Shown: positions 26,069 to 34,739 of the stretch, in pieces | How the letters are laid out: each line of letters opens with the position of its first letter | Position numbering within the stretch: the stretch's first letter is position 1 | Assembly (NCBI GenBank): GCA_046092445.1 | Contig: JBJTDR010000028.1 | Coordinates: forward strand, 1-63,008 | DNA length: 63,008 bases | DNA from: CAIUPE01 sp046092445 | GTDB taxonomy: Bacteria > Pseudomonadota > Alphaproteobacteria > Rhizobiales > Beijerinckiaceae | Direction: 5' to 3' | Made by a program: the position numbers and the translations under genes | The notes under the pieces: generated by a model | What the model was told of the DNA's origin: nothing | The model's database searches: none | The model's input: only the letters and a program-made list of their open reading frames with translations

Positions 26069-26424
26069 TCAACGTCACGAAGCTGTCGCTATTCGCCTAT
26101 CACGGGGTGAATGACGAGGAGCAACGGATCGGCCAAAGGTTTTATGTCGATCTGGCGCTGCGGGTTGGCGCGGTGAAGGCAACGCGGACGGATGCGCTTG
26201 ATGATACGATTTCCTATGAACACGTGATCAATGAAGTGTCGCAGACGTTTTGTGCGGTGAAGCACCGGACAATCGAACGGGCGGCGCAGGTGGTTGCCGA
26301 TGCGGTGATGAGGCGGTTTCTGACAGTGGAGACGCTGACCGTGACTGTTCATAAGCCATCTGCTCCGGTCGACGCGATTTTCGATGATGTAGCGGTAATA
26401 GTGGAAGTACGCCGGAATGGCTGA
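26053..26424 (+). CDS. folB: Dihydroneopterin aldolase
   Basis: Converts 7,8-dihydroneopterin to 6-hydroxymethyl-dihydropterin (123 aa). The family shape is seen in LFAYHGVNDEEQRIGQRFYVDL with the active-site Glu, YEHVINEV and the C-terminal VTVHKPSAPVDAIFDDVAV with the Lys. It overlaps folP by 16 and folK by 8 bases. Confidence 0.93.
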   Translation: MDTILINVTKLSLFAYHGVNDEEQRIGQRFYVDLALRVGAVKATRTDALDDTISYEHVINEVSQTFCAVKHRTIERAAQVVADAVMRRFLTVETLTVTVHKPSAPVDAIFDDVAVIVEVRRNG

Positions 26425-26899
26425 TGTTTTTCTGAGCCTTGGCAGCAATATCGGGAATCTCGGGGCGAACCTTGCGGATGCCGTGCGTCGGCTTCGAGCG
26501 GAGCCGGGGGTCACGGTGGTGGCGGTGTCGGCCCTTTATCGCACGAAGCCGGTGGGGCCGGTGGCGCAGGATTATTTTGTCAATGGCGCGGTGCGTGTGG
26601 AAACGACACTCGAGCCGGAAGACTTGATGCGGCGGTGCCTTGCGATTGAGGCAGGCATGGGGCGCGACCGGGCCAATTCGCCGCGATGGGGCCCACGGCT
26701 GATCGATATCGATATTATTCTTTATGGTGATCTGACCCTCAAGACGGAGATGGTCGAGGTGCCGCATCCGCGCTTTGCCGAGCGGGCTTTTGTTCTGGTG
26801 CCGCTGGCGGAGCTTGCGCCTGACCACCGCGTCGGCGACCGGACACTTGCCCAGCTTGCCGATGCGGTTGATCGCGCGGGGGTGGAACGCGCGGATTAA
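26417..26899 (+). CDS. folK: 6-hydroxymethyl-7,8-dihydropterin pyrophosphokinase
   Basis: Activates the pterin for FolP (160 aa). The HPPK signature is seen in LSLGSNIG, SALYRTKPVG, QDYFVNGAVRVET and GPRLIDIDIILYG, then VPHPRFAERAFVLVPLAEL. Last gene of the fol operon; its end overlaps the convergent dioxygenase gene by 4 bases. Confidence 0.93.
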   Translation: MADVFLSLGSNIGNLGANLADAVRRLRAEPGVTVVAVSALYRTKPVGPVAQDYFVNGAVRVETTLEPEDLMRRCLAIEAGMGRDRANSPRWGPRLIDIDIILYGDLTLKTEMVEVPHPRFAERAFVLVPLAELAPDHRVGDRTLAQLADAVDRAGVERAD

Positions 26900-27843
26900 A
26901 GTGGTTTCAGGCCTGCTTCGATCTGGGCGCGTTTGGGTTCGAGGAAAGGCGGGAGCGCCAGCTTTTCGCCGAGTGTTTCCATGGGCTCATCCGCGTCGAA
27001 GCCCGGAATGTCGGTGGCGATTTCAAAAAGGATGCCGTTCGGTTCGCGGAAATAGAGCGAATGGAAATAGAAGCGGTTGACCTCGCCGGAAAAGGGCACG
27101 CGGAGTGATTTGAGGCGTGCTGTCCATGCGTGGTAGGTATCCATGTCCGGCGTGCGGAAGGCGACGTGGTGAACCGAGCCGGCGCCCTGGCGTGATTGCG
27201 GCAGATCGGTGCGCTCGACGAGGTGGATTTCGGCGGCGGGGCCGCCTTCACCCATCGAATAGACATGGACGCGGTGATCGAGACTTTCCGGATGGAGATA
27301 ATTGCGTGCGGATATCATGCCGAGGATTTGGAGGAGGGCGACTTCCGCGCGGGAGCGGTCCGCAACTGTCAGTGTGATCGGGCCGAGGCCGCGAATCTGG
27401 TGCTCTGTCGGAACGGTGCTCTTGTGCCAGGGGTTTGAGGTGCCTATGCCGCCATCATCGATGAGGGAGAGGCGCTGGCCTTCGGGGTCTTCAAAATCGA
27501 GTGTCAGGCGGCTGTCGCGAATTTCGGCAGGGCGATATTTAAGGCCGGCATCCTTGATGCGGTTTTCCCACCAGCGGATTGTGTCGGCGCCAGCGACGCG
27601 CAAGGCGGTGCGGGTGATGCTGTTGGTCCCGCGCTGCTCGCGAGGGACGGGCCAGTCGAAGAAGGTGAGGTCAGAGCCGGGGGAGGCGAGGCCGTCGGCG
27701 AAAAAGAGATGATAGGCGCTGGTATCGTCCTGATTGACGGTTTTTTTCACAAGGCGCATGCCCATGAATTTGGTATAAAAATCATGATTGCCGCGGGCGT
27801 CGGCGGTGACGGCGGTGAGATGGTGGATGCCGGTGAGTTGCAT
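26896..27843 (-). CDS. VOC-family ring-cleaving dioxygenase
   Basis: Two-domain vicinal-oxygen-chelate protein (315 aa), similar to MhqO/PcpA-type hydroquinone ring-cleaving dioxygenases. Metal ligands are expected in GIHHLTAVT (N-terminal module), SVHHVAFRTPDM (second module) and in the last strand, GILFEIATDIPGFD. The start MQLTGIHHLTAV is typical. Physiological substrate unknown; quinone/hydroquinone detoxification is the usual role. It is convergent with folK. Confidence 0.82.
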   Translation of the reverse strand: MQLTGIHHLTAVTADARGNHDFYTKFMGMRLVKKTVNQDDTSAYHLFFADGLASPGSDLTFFDWPVPREQRGTNSITRTALRVAGADTIRWWENRIKDAGLKYRPAEIRDSRLTLDFEDPEGQRLSLIDDGGIGTSNPWHKSTVPTEHQIRGLGPITLTVADRSRAEVALLQILGMISARNYLHPESLDHRVHVYSMGEGGPAAEIHLVERTDLPQSRQGAGSVHHVAFRTPDMDTYHAWTARLKSLRVPFSGEVNRFYFHSLYFREPNGILFEIATDIPGFDADEPMETLGEKLALPPFLEPKRAQIEAGLKPL

Positions 27844-28170
27844 GGTTTGCTCCAGAAAAGGCCGTCAATTTGTGAGTTGTATATAGGGCGGAGGAGGGAT
27901 TGCCGATAGAGGGTGATGCTTGCAGTTTGACAATCGGGTGTTTGCAGGAAGGCGCATCCGGGGGATCGGTTCGGGGTCGGCATTGTTTGATAAAGCTGTG
28001 ATTTGGTCCCATAGTCGGGTATTCATGTCATCTATGTTGAATTGTGCATCCCCCGTACGCAAAGGTTTCAGGAGTCATTTCGGCGGATCTGTGCTTCACA
28101 AAGCGGCTGGAAATGGATTAGGCTGGACCCGGGATTTCCAGATTTCCTTTTAAGATATCGAGAACCGAAT
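27844..28170. other. Divergent gap between dioxygenase and rhodanese genes
   Basis: About 325 bases. An open frame leads from 28042 into the rhodanese gene but its N-terminal part is not rhodanese-like. No terminator, RNA gene or clear operator was seen. Confidence 0.4.
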
Positions 28171-28512
28171 TTGAGCGGACATCAGGCGGTTGCGGATTTG
28201 ACGATAGATGACGTCAAGAGCGGTTTGGCTTCGGGCACGATTGTGCTTGTCGATGTGCGCGAGGCAAACGAATTTGCAGCGGGGCATATTCCGGGGAGTG
28301 TGCTGTTGCCGCTCTCCGCGTTTGATGCTTCCGATTTGCCGCGACCGGATGGACGGCGGATTGTTTTGTCGTGCCGTTCCGGTCGGAGATCTCTGACGGC
28401 GGCGGTTATGGCGCAAGAACAGGGGGTTCCCGTTGACGCGCATTATGCCGGCGGGTTTATTGATTGGGTTGCGCATGGCGAGTCGGTCGAGACGGGTTTG
28501 TCCGGGGAGTAA
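28171..28512 (+). CDS. Rhodanese-like domain protein
   Basis: Single rhodanese domain of about 113 aa. LVDVREANEFAAGHIPGSVLLPLS is the conserved CH2A-type region and LSCRSGRRS contains the active-site Cys loop of six residues, typical for sulfur (not phosphatase) chemistry. The TTG at 28171, preceded by GAGAA, gives a compact domain; an ATG at 28042 would add 43 unrelated residues. Transfers sulfane sulfur or acts as a sulfur carrier; its partner is not known. It lies 100 bases before coxL. Confidence 0.8.
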   Translation: MSGHQAVADLTIDDVKSGLASGTIVLVDVREANEFAAGHIPGSVLLPLSAFDASDLPRPDGRRIVLSCRSGRRSLTAAVMAQEQGVPVDAHYAGGFIDWVAHGESVETGLSGE

Positions 28513-28613
28513 GGTGAGCCGGAACGGGATTTTACGAGGGACATTTTCGCCACTCGTCATTCACGCGGAATAGATTTATAGAGGAACAACGATTCAAACT
28601 GACGAGGGACGCT

Positions 28614-30932
28614 ATGAGTGTGAAAAAATTCGGTATCGGACAGCCGGTGCGTCGCGTAGAAGATCATCGCTTGCTGACAGGTGGTGGAAATTATACAGCG
28701 GACTATCGTCCCGAGAAGGAACTGGTTGCGTTTGTTCTGCGCAGTCCGCATGCGCATGCGTCTTTCAAGGTGACTGACGTTTCTGCCGCTCATGCGATCA
28801 AAGGCGTCAAGCTGATCCTGACAGCGGATGATCTGAGGGAACTGGGCGACGTGCCATGCCTTGCACCGCTCGGCAATGATGACGGCTCGCAGAATTTTGT
28901 CGCGCACATTCCGGTGCTGGCGAAGGGCGTTGTGAAGCATGTCGGCGATGCCGTTGCATTCGTTGTCGCGGAAACAATGAATGCGGCGAAGGAAGCTGCC
29001 GAAGCCATCGAGATCGACTTCAAAATCCTGCCTCAGGTCTCCCATTTGCGTGATGCCGTGAAGAATGGTGCGCCTTCGGTTTGGGCCGAACAGAAGGACA
29101 ATATCGCTTTCGAGCAAAATCTGGGTGACAAGGCCAAGGTCGATGGGATTTTTGCGAAGGCTGACAAGGTAGTTAAGCTCGAGATCGAGAATAACCGTCT
29201 GATCACCAATTACATGGAAACACGCGGTGCGGTTGGCGAATATGACGCCAAGACGAAGAGCTTCAAGCTGACTGTTTCAAGCCAGGGCGTGCATGGGTTG
29301 CGCGACGTGCTCGCTCAACAGATCATGAAGGTGAAGCCTGCCAAGGTTCATGTGATGACGGGTGATGTGGGCGGCGGTTTCGGTACCAAGACATTCATGT
29401 ATCGCGAATATCCGCTGGTGCTCGAGGCGGCTCGCCGCCTGAAGCGTCCGGTGAAGTGGATTGCCGATCGTGCGGATCACTTCCTCGGGGACGCACATGG
29501 TCGTGACAATATCACGATTGCGGAAGCCGCAATGGACAAGAGCGGCAAGTTCCTCGCCATGCGGTTCGACGTGCTGGGCAATCTCGGCGCGTACGCGTCG
29601 CAATACGGACCTTATATCCATTATCTCTGCGCTTCGATGGTGACGGGTGTTTACCGGACGCCGCATATCGCGGTGCGTCTCAGGACTGCTTATACCAACA
29701 CGATTCCGGTTGACGCGTATCGTGGTGCGGGACGTCCGGAGGCAGCGTACACGCTTGAGCGTCTCGTCGATTTTGCCGCGCGTGAAATGGGCATGAAGCC
29801 TGAAGCAATCCGCCGGAAGAACTTCATTCTGCCGTCGGCCATGCCGTATAAGACGCCTGTGGGTGACAGGACCTATGATACCGGGCATTTTGACCAGCAT
29901 CTGACGCAGGCAATGGCTTCTGCTGATTGGAACGGTTTCAAGGATCGTTTGAAGGTATCGCGGAAGAACGGAAAGCTCCGCGGTATTGGTCTTGCGACCT
30001 ATATTGAATGCACGGCATGGGGTGACGGTGAAGATGTGGCGGTTCAGCTCGAAGCTGACGGCACGGCGACCGTTTTCTCAGGCACGCAATCGAACGGGCA
30101 GGGCCATGCTACGGCCTATGCGCAGTTTGCCTCGCAGCATCTCGATCTGCCGCTCGACAAGATCAAGGTTGTGCAGGGTGATACGGCGCGTGTCGCAACA
30201 GGGCATGGAACCGGTGGTTCGCGCTCAATCCCTGTTGGTGGTGTTTCAGTATTCGCGGCGTCAAAAGATCTTGCCGAGAAGCTGAAAATCATTGCGTCCG
30301 AGAAGCTCGAGACCAATGTCGGCGATTTGGAGATCGTGAACGGCGCGGTGATCGTAAAGGGTACAGACCGGAAGGTGACTTTCGCCGATATTGCGAAAAT
30401 GCCGAAGGTGACGCCGGGCATGGTGCGTGGCAATGGCGACTTCACGCCGCCGGACGCGACCTATCCGAACGGGACGCATGTCGCCGAGGTTGAAGTTGAT
30501 CCGGATACTGGCGTGACGACGGTTGTGCGTTACACGATTTGTGATGATTTCGGTGTGGCGGTCAATCCGATGTTGTTGGCTGGCCAGGTGCATGGCGGTG
30601 TTGCGCAAGGCATTGGCCAGGCGTTGCATGAGCGGACGGTGTATGACAAGGACGGCCAGCTGATCACAGCCAGCTTGATGGATTATACATTGCCGCGCGC
30701 GGATGATCTGCCGAACTTCCATTTCGAGACCAAGAACGTGCCGTCAACCACCAATCCTCTCGGGATCAAGGGTGCGGGCGAAGCAGGTTCGATCGGTTCT
30801 TGCCCGGCGGTAATGAATGCGCTGGTGGACGCGCTGGATCGTGGCTATGGCATCCGTCACATCAATATGCCTGCGACCCCGCATCGGGTGTTCGAGACGA
30901 TCCACTCGGCAAGCCGGATGGCAGCGGAATAA
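28614..30932 (+). CDS. Xanthine dehydrogenase family molybdopterin subunit, form II CoxL type
   Basis: Large molybdenum-cofactor subunit (772 aa) of the CO dehydrogenase/xanthine dehydrogenase superfamily. The active-site loop reads AYRGAGRPEA, the marker of form II CoxL-like proteins (form I, true aerobic CO dehydrogenase, has AYxCSFR). GGGFGTK, GQGHATAYAQ and the catalytic Glu in KGAGEAGSIG are intact. Good ribosome binding site GAGGGA. No CoxS (2Fe-2S) or CoxM (FAD) gene adjoins it, and a strong terminator follows at once, so partner subunits must be encoded elsewhere. The true substrate may be an aldehyde or N-heterocycle. Confidence 0.88.
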   Translation: MSVKKFGIGQPVRRVEDHRLLTGGGNYTADYRPEKELVAFVLRSPHAHASFKVTDVSAAHAIKGVKLILTADDLRELGDVPCLAPLGNDDGSQNFVAHIPVLAKGVVKHVGDAVAFVVAETMNAAKEAAEAIEIDFKILPQVSHLRDAVKNGAPSVWAEQKDNIAFEQNLGDKAKVDGIFAKADKVVKLEIENNRLITNYMETRGAVGEYDAKTKSFKLTVSSQGVHGLRDVLAQQIMKVKPAKVHVMTGDVGGGFGTKTFMYREYPLVLEAARRLKRPVKWIADRADHFLGDAHGRDNITIAEAAMDKSGKFLAMRFDVLGNLGAYASQYGPYIHYLCASMVTGVYRTPHIAVRLRTAYTNTIPVDAYRGAGRPEAAYTLERLVDFAAREMGMKPEAIRRKNFILPSAMPYKTPVGDRTYDTGHFDQHLTQAMASADWNGFKDRLKVSRKNGKLRGIGLATYIECTAWGDGEDVAVQLEADGTATVFSGTQSNGQGHATAYAQFASQHLDLPLDKIKVVQGDTARVATGHGTGGSRSIPVGGVSVFAASKDLAEKLKIIASEKLETNVGDLEIVNGAVIVKGTDRKVTFADIAKMPKVTPGMVRGNGDFTPPDATYPNGTHVAEVEVDPDTGVTTVVRYTICDDFGVAVNPMLLAGQVHGGVAQGIGQALHERTVYDKDGQLITASLMDYTLPRADDLPNFHFETKNVPSTTNPLGIKGAGEAGSIGSCPAVMNALVDALDRGYGIRHINMPATPHRVFETIHSASRMAAE

Positions 30933-30954
30933 TTTTTCCAAAATGAGAGATGAG

Positions 30955-30983
30955 AAAAGCGGGCCAAATGGCCCGCTTTTTTT
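30955..30983 (+). terminator. Rho-independent terminator after the CoxL-type gene
   Basis: Stem GCGGGCC/GGCCCGC (30959-30965, 30970-30976), loop AAAT, then seven T; the A-run before the stem lets it work on the other strand as well, where higA ends. Confidence 0.92.
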
Positions 30984-31034
30984 GATCTCTTGCCAATTGA
31001 TTTCTTGCCAAAGACCGGCGAGCCGACAACCGGC

Positions 31035-31352
31035 TCAGATGTGGGCGAGCGGTTGAATGGCGGCCAATTCGTCTCGCGCCCGGATCGCGGCGACGGAAAG
31101 ATCGTGTGAGGACTGCAAACCGGTCCAAAATGCGGCGGATGTTCCGAAAACCTTTGCCAAGCGAAGGGCTGTGTCCGGCGTGATTGGCTGCTGCTCGCGG
31201 ACAATGCGCTCAATGCGCGTCCGGTCTTTCAGGCCCATCGCTTTTGCGAGAGCGCCCGGCGTCAAGCCATATTCAGGCAGATAGTCTTCCCGCAAATGCT
31301 CGCCCGGATGGGGCAGAGGGGTTTCGAAACGGGTGTAGTCGTGCTTGGGCAT
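31035..31352 (-). CDS. higA: HigA-family antitoxin (XRE type)
   Basis: Intact 105-residue antidote of the HigA family. HPGEHLREDYLPEYGLTPGALAKAMG leads into an XRE helix-turn-helix (RIERIVREQQPITPDTALRLAKVFGTSAAFWTGLQ), the usual family signature. The ATG at 31352 lies 10 bases behind the stop of the broken higB; a longer frame to 31379 overlaps higB. HigA normally binds HigB and represses the operon through a palindrome upstream, a version of which is at 31672-31690. Here it is an antitoxin without an intact toxin partner. Confidence 0.9.
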   Translation of the reverse strand: MPKHDYTRFETPLPHPGEHLREDYLPEYGLTPGALAKAMGLKDRTRIERIVREQQPITPDTALRLAKVFGTSAAFWTGLQSSHDLSVAAIRARDELAAIQPLAHI

Positions 31353-31362
31353 TGGGCTACTC

Positions 31363-31647
31363 CTAATGATAATCAACAATTTCTACGTTTATCGGTCCCG
31401 TTTCCGTCCATTCAAAGCAGATTCGCCATTGCATATTGACGCTAATCGACCATTGGTTCGACCTCTCGCCTGATAAACGGTGGAGCCTATGTCCTGGCGG
31501 GGTCGCCAAGTCTTCAATTTGTGTCGCTTAATCCAACCGCGCCAATCGGCGGCGGGTTACTGCGACAAGATCAGCCGGAAACCCTTTGCCGGGATCCCGG
31601 CCATGAAAAATGGCCTGCGCCGTTTTGCTCTTCCACGATCCAATCAT
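31363..31647 (-). pseudogene. higB: HigB-type toxin interrupted by an in-frame stop
   Basis: Reading from ATG at 31647 gives 39 residues (MIGSWKSKTAQAIFHG...RRRLARLD), a TAA at 31530-31528, and then 54 further residues in the same frame (ATQIEDLATPPGHRL...QWRICFEW...VEIVDYH) to TAG at 31363. Together they match a full HigB/RelE-type mRNA interferase of normal length (94 aa), order and ending. The segment normally reading GNRLE..SIRIND is here GHRLH..SISVNM, so other changes have accumulated. It is therefore inactive unless the stop is read through. An ATG restart behind the stop is possible but would lose the N-terminus. Confidence 0.88.
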
Positions 31648-31671
31648 CGAACGATCCGTGATATGGAAGAA

Positions 31672-31690
31672 CGTAGCGCAATACGCTACG
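31672..31690. promoter_or_regulatory. Palindromic operator candidate of the hig operon
   Basis: Perfect 7-bp inverted repeat CGTAGCG / CGCTACG separated by five bases, 25 bases before the higB start. HigA proteins autoregulate through such palindromes, so this is a likely binding site. Confidence 0.6.
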
Positions 31691-31729
31691 AAATGCAACC
31701 CTCATTGCTCCGACGAGACCGAACTATTT

Positions 31730-32347
31730 CTATTCCATCACGGCGGCTTTGAGAATGCAGACCATCGTGGCGTGGGCGGGTTTTGTTGATACGTTGCGCA
31801 CGGTATGGGCGCGATCGCAGCGGTAACGAAGGGTTTCGCCGGCTCTGGCGTGCTGGATGACGCCTGCGACTTCGACTTCGAATTCGCCTTCAATCACAGA
31901 GAGACATTCGACTGAACCGCGCTGGTGGGCATCCGAGTCAAGCACACCGCCGGGATCCGCGTTGACATCATACCATTGCAGCCATTCGACCGTTTTGATC
32001 CAGCCGATAATGCCGAGGCGAACCTTGCCATCGTCAGAGGTGAGGATCGGCGTGTCGCCTTTCGAGGTTTTGTCGATGAAAGGTTCGTCGCCCGAGACGG
32101 ACAGAACGCGTTCGATGGAAACGTCAAGCGCTTGTGAGAGACGCCAGATGGTTGCGAGTGTCGGATTTGTTTCGTTGCGTTCGATCTGGCTGATGATGGA
32201 TTTTGCGACGCCGGATTGTTCGGCAAGTTCCGACAAGGACAGATTATAGGCCTTACGCAGACGCTGGATTGTTTTGCCAAGTTGACCGGACAGCGCGTGC
32301 GCGCCCGTATCAATGACCTTGACCTTGTCCTTGCCTTCAATGCCCAT
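31730..32347 (-). CDS. XRE family regulator with C-terminal cupin domain
   Basis: Helix-turn-helix of the XRE/SinR type in GKTIQRLRKAYNLSLSELAEQSGVAKSIISQIERNETNP, then a cupin beta-barrel with EVAGVIQHARAGETLRYRCDRAHTVRN. This architecture is found in PuuR (putrescine utilisation) and many amino-acid regulators. The ATG at 32347 (205 aa) follows GGGAGAAC; a longer frame to 32374 exists. The target is unknown; it lies upstream of the hig locus and downstream of an MFS gene, all on minus, and could control the MFS transporter or the polyamine genes. Which ligand binds the cupin is not evident. Confidence 0.85.
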   Translation of the reverse strand: MGIEGKDKVKVIDTGAHALSGQLGKTIQRLRKAYNLSLSELAEQSGVAKSIISQIERNETNPTLATIWRLSQALDVSIERVLSVSGDEPFIDKTSKGDTPILTSDDGKVRLGIIGWIKTVEWLQWYDVNADPGGVLDSDAHQRGSVECLSVIEGEFEVEVAGVIQHARAGETLRYRCDRAHTVRNVSTKPAHATMVCILKAAVME

Positions 32348-32466
32348 TTTGTTCTCCCGAGGCGTCGCTTCCACATCCGTCTTATAGAGCGGATGGGCGT
32401 TTGTAATGCCGGACGCACCTTTTCATCAAGAGAGCGGATTGGCAAGTCCCGCGGGAGGGAGGTGAA

Positions 32467-33699
32467 TTACGGAGCAGGGGGTGTTCTGGTGCTTCTCAAG
32501 GCGAGCAAAGCGAGCGCGATCATCGCGATGCTTGTGAAGATGCCGAGGATGACAGCGCCGATCATTGCGCCATTCGGGCCGGTTACGTGCATTATCCACG
32601 CGAAAATCGCAGGCGAAGCGGCTTTGACGATCATTGTGGGGGCAGAGATCAGACCGAGACGGCGACCATACCCAACAGGACCAAAGAGCGCGTGGGGGAT
32701 GACCCCGCGGGCGATGGTCATGAGGCCGTTCGAGGCGCCATAGACGAGACCGAAGGTCATGGCGACACCTGCGGAGGCACCGAAAGCGAGCGGAATAACG
32801 AACGATATCGGCAAAAGAATGACGGCAACGAGGCCGAGGACGAGCGGGTTGAGGCGACGACCAAAAAGCAGCTCAATGAGACGCGCGCCGACCTGTCCCG
32901 GCCCGATCAGGGCACCGGCGAGTACTGCATCATGCTCGGATACGCCGAGGCCGCCGAAGAGTGTGATCACATGAACCGACATGGCATTGACGACGAAGCC
33001 ATGGCCGGCAAGCACGAGGGCAAACAGAATGAGGGCGGTTTTTTCGGGGATTGCCGGAGGGCTATGAGGGGGCATCTCTGCACGTGGTGTTTCGGGTACC
33101 GCATTTTGCTCCGGTGACGGGCGGTGCTTGCGGAGACCAACGAGGTGGAGCGGCGCGCAGACGATCTGGATTATTGCGGCATAAGCGAGCATGACAGTTC
33201 GCCAGTCAAAATAGCTCAAGGCGAAGAGAGTGAGGGGCCAGAAAACCGTGGAGGCGAAGCCCGCGAACAGAGTGAGCAGGGAAATGGCTTTACGCGTCTC
33301 GTTTCCCGCGACTTGAGAGAGGCTGGCAAAGGCTGAATCATACAGGCAGGTGCCCATGGCGAGGCCAATGATCGCCCAAGCGAGGAGGTAGACTGCCGGC
33401 GTATACGCGAGGCCGAGAAGGGCGAGGCCGAGGGCACCGATCACAGATCCGATGGCCATGACCCATGCGCCGCCATGCTGGTCGACGGTTCTTCCGGCAA
33501 AGGGCGAGACAAGCCCCATGGTGATCATGGCGACTGTAAAGCCGGACGAGACAAAGGTGGGCGACCATCCGGTTTCAGCGGAAATCCGCGGGCCGATCAT
33601 GGCGAGCGTATAATAGAGCGCGCCCCAATTGATCACCTGCGTTACCCCGAGGGTGAGAAGTACGCGGCGAACGGGGGAGAGTGTGATGTGAGGGGTCAT
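32467..33699 (-). CDS. MFS transporter
   Basis: Major facilitator superfamily protein of 410 aa with twelve predicted membrane helices; the loop between helices 2 and 3 (GLVSPFAGRTVDQHGGAWVM) corresponds to the MFS motif A and a hydrophilic central loop (RKHRPSPEQNAVPETPR) splits the halves. Helices 1-2 (TLGVTQVINWGALYYTLAMIG) resemble oxalate/formate-antiporter-like and MCT-type members. The substrate cannot be told. Confidence 0.85.
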   Translation of the reverse strand: MTPHITLSPVRRVLLTLGVTQVINWGALYYTLAMIGPRISAETGWSPTFVSSGFTVAMITMGLVSPFAGRTVDQHGGAWVMAIGSVIGALGLALLGLAYTPAVYLLAWAIIGLAMGTCLYDSAFASLSQVAGNETRKAISLLTLFAGFASTVFWPLTLFALSYFDWRTVMLAYAAIIQIVCAPLHLVGLRKHRPSPEQNAVPETPRAEMPPHSPPAIPEKTALILFALVLAGHGFVVNAMSVHVITLFGGLGVSEHDAVLAGALIGPGQVGARLIELLFGRRLNPLVLGLVAVILLPISFVIPLAFGASAGVAMTFGLVYGASNGLMTIARGVIPHALFGPVGYGRRLGLISAPTMIVKAASPAIFAWIMHVTGPNGAMIGAVILGIFTSIAMIALALLALRSTRTPPAP

Positions 33700-33783
33700 G
33701 ACATCAATATGTTTGGAATGGGGCGCGCGATAACCTTGTTGGTTTGCACGATCAATTGCACAGTTTCATGATGAAATCACCCT

Positions 33784-34713
33784 TCAGAGATGGGGTTCGA
33801 CCGCAGCTTCAGCGTCCCGTCGCGCATTGCGGCTGATCTGGCGTTCGCGGAAGATAACATAGAGGCCGGAAGCGATCACGACGAGAGCGCCGAGAAAAAC
33901 GATCGGCTGCGGGACGTCGCCAAAAACGAGAAAGCCGATGGCGACTGCCCAGACGAGGGTGGTGTATTCGAAGGAGACGACAACGGACGCATCGGCAAAG
34001 CGATAGCTCGATGTGATCAATATCTGGCCGATGCCGCCGCAAATGCCGGCCAAGACCAGAAGTGTTGCCTCGTGCGGGGTGGGGGTGCGCCAGACGGCGA
34101 TGGAGGTCAGAAGGCCGATGAGACTGGTGATGAGCGAGAAATAGAAGACAATTGTTCCCGTGCGTTCGACTTGCGCGAGTTTTCTGATCTGGATCGAGGA
34201 GAAGCCGTTGCAAAAGGCGGCGAGCAGGCCGGCGAGGGCGCCGAGGGCCGGGCCCGGGCTGAGGAGATGGGCGGCAGAGCCGTCCGCGAAATGCGGGAGT
34301 GTCATCAGGAACATGCCGGAAAAGCCGGCAAAAACGGCAGCCCAGCGATAGGGGCGGACGATTTCCTTCAGCAAGAGGGCCGCGAGAATTGTGGCAATTA
34401 GCGGCGCGAGATAGCCGATGGCGGTTGCATCGGGGAGCGGGAGAAGCGCGAGCGCCATGAAGCCGAAATACATGCCGCCGGAGCCGGAGAGGCTGCGGAT
34501 CGCGTGGCCGGTAATGTTTTTTGTACGGAACGCGCCTGTTAATTCGCTGCGCATCCTCAGCCAGATGCCAAGCGGGATCATGGCGAAAAAGGCGCGGAAG
34601 AACATGAGTTCGCCAATCGGCATGTCCTCGCTCGCGAGTTTGATCAGCGTCGCCATTGCGAGGAAGGCAAAGGTTGAGGCGATCTTGAGCGTGATACCGA
34701 GCAGCGTGTTCAA
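33784..34713 (-). CDS. EamA/DMT superfamily transporter
   Basis: Ten predicted membrane helices in two EamA repeats (309 aa), starting TLLGITLKIASTFAFLAMATLIKLA. The MPIGELMFFRAFFAMIP motif and VVSFEYTTLVWAVAIGFLVFGDVP are typical of the drug/metabolite exporter group including RhaT-like and SAM transporters. Substrate unknown. It sits downstream of the SDR gene by 26 bases and may share its promoter. Confidence 0.85.
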   Translation of the reverse strand: MNTLLGITLKIASTFAFLAMATLIKLASEDMPIGELMFFRAFFAMIPLGIWLRMRSELTGAFRTKNITGHAIRSLSGSGGMYFGFMALALLPLPDATAIGYLAPLIATILAALLLKEIVRPYRWAAVFAGFSGMFLMTLPHFADGSAAHLLSPGPALGALAGLLAAFCNGFSSIQIRKLAQVERTGTIVFYFSLITSLIGLLTSIAVWRTPTPHEATLLVLAGICGGIGQILITSSYRFADASVVVSFEYTTLVWAVAIGFLVFGDVPQPIVFLGALVVIASGLYVIFRERQISRNARRDAEAAVEPHL

Positions 34714-34739
34714 AGCGAAAATCCGTGAGGGGTGGGCTG

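Noticed and set aside
31480..31752. 90-residue plus-strand frame
   Set aside because: It is antisense to the broken higB, whose minus-strand frame matches a known toxin family.
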